A stretch of 64,000 nt of DNA, from positions 17,517 through 81,516 of IMG/VR virus record IMGVR_UViG_3300047472_000134. The stretch is one strand, 5' to 3'. This DNA comes from a virus. This document shows, piece by piece, positions 63,876-64,000 of this stretch. A program made the position numbers and the translations under genes. The notes under the pieces are model-generated. The model worked only from the letters and a program-made list of their open reading frames with translations. It ran no database searches and was not told the DNA's origin. Numbering within the stretch: position 1 is the first letter of the stretch; each line of letters opens with the position of its first letter.

Positions 63876-64000
63876 GGGATTTCCTCACGTTTGGGACAAT
63901 GGTTATTCCCTTGTTAAATGAGGAGAAAACCCCATATATGCTACGTTCAAAAACATTCAAAACGGTGGGAAATGCGTCGCTTATCAACCAGTCTTCCAGA

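Noticed and set aside
1-64000. CRISPR array or insertion sequence
   Set aside because: No regularly spaced direct repeats with spacers and no transposase-like frame or terminal repeats were seen.

Overview
The window is a 64 kb piece of a large tailed-phage genome (siphovirus type, lambda-like tail), most likely infecting an alphaproteobacterium of the Rhizobium/Agrobacterium group. The evidence is a complete lambda-like tail module (tube, G/GT, tape measure, M, L, NlpC/P60 + JAB, I, J), a spanin/endolysin lysis cassette, a phage replication and nucleotide set, dense overlapping small genes, and several small proteins of a style I associate with rhizobia. The host is an inference. No capsid, portal, terminase, integrase or tRNA gene is visible. 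The head and packaging genes presumably lie beyond the right edge.

Layout. 0-1.2 kb: a leftward membrane protein and one unknown gene. 1.2-11.3 kb: rightward small accessory genes, many unknown, including four DUF6197-like paralogues, a large Cys-rich protein, an M20-like metallopeptidase and a glutaredoxin. 11.3-13.5 kb: a plasmid-type partition locus (ParA + ribbon-helix-helix protein) flanked by GTTAAC-centred palindromes and followed by a zinc-ribbon/HEPN protein. 13.5-25.2 kb: more small genes, a candidate structured RNA (14.9-15.06 kb), insulated cargo units (exported TAXI-type solute-binding protein, TerB-like protein), an RtcB RNA ligase, a small lipoprotein and two HTH proteins. 25.5-43.5 kb: replication, recombination and dNTP genes (SF2 helicase, SSB candidate, 5' exonuclease, PolA polymerase, ATP ligase, ThyX, PD-(D/E)XK nuclease, DnaQ-like exonuclease, SbcD/SbcC pair, HD nucleotidase, DUF5664 and MazG hydrolases, class I RNR). 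43.5-63.9 kb: leftward late genes from tail tube to lysis, interrupted by rightward cargo genes at 45.6 and 56.1-56.9 kb.

How it works together. The core genes form a self-contained replisome with nucleotide salvage and dNTP supply (RNR + glutaredoxin + ThyX + MazG/HD enzymes). A recurring inverted repeat GAGAGTA-N5-TACTCTC lies at transcription-unit boundaries at 1.2, 3.4-3.55, 16.1, 26.9 and 34.4 kb and looks like a phage-wide regulatory site. The ParA locus suggests the phage can persist as a plasmid. RtcB, the HEPN protein, the TAXI protein, the lipoprotein and the Rap1a-like protein are candidates for host takeover, inter-phage competition or lysogenic conversion.

Translation is tightly coupled: most starts overlap the preceding stop. 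Many starts are GTG or TTG, and two genes (10382 and 31834) appear to begin with CTG behind good Shine-Dalgarno sequences.
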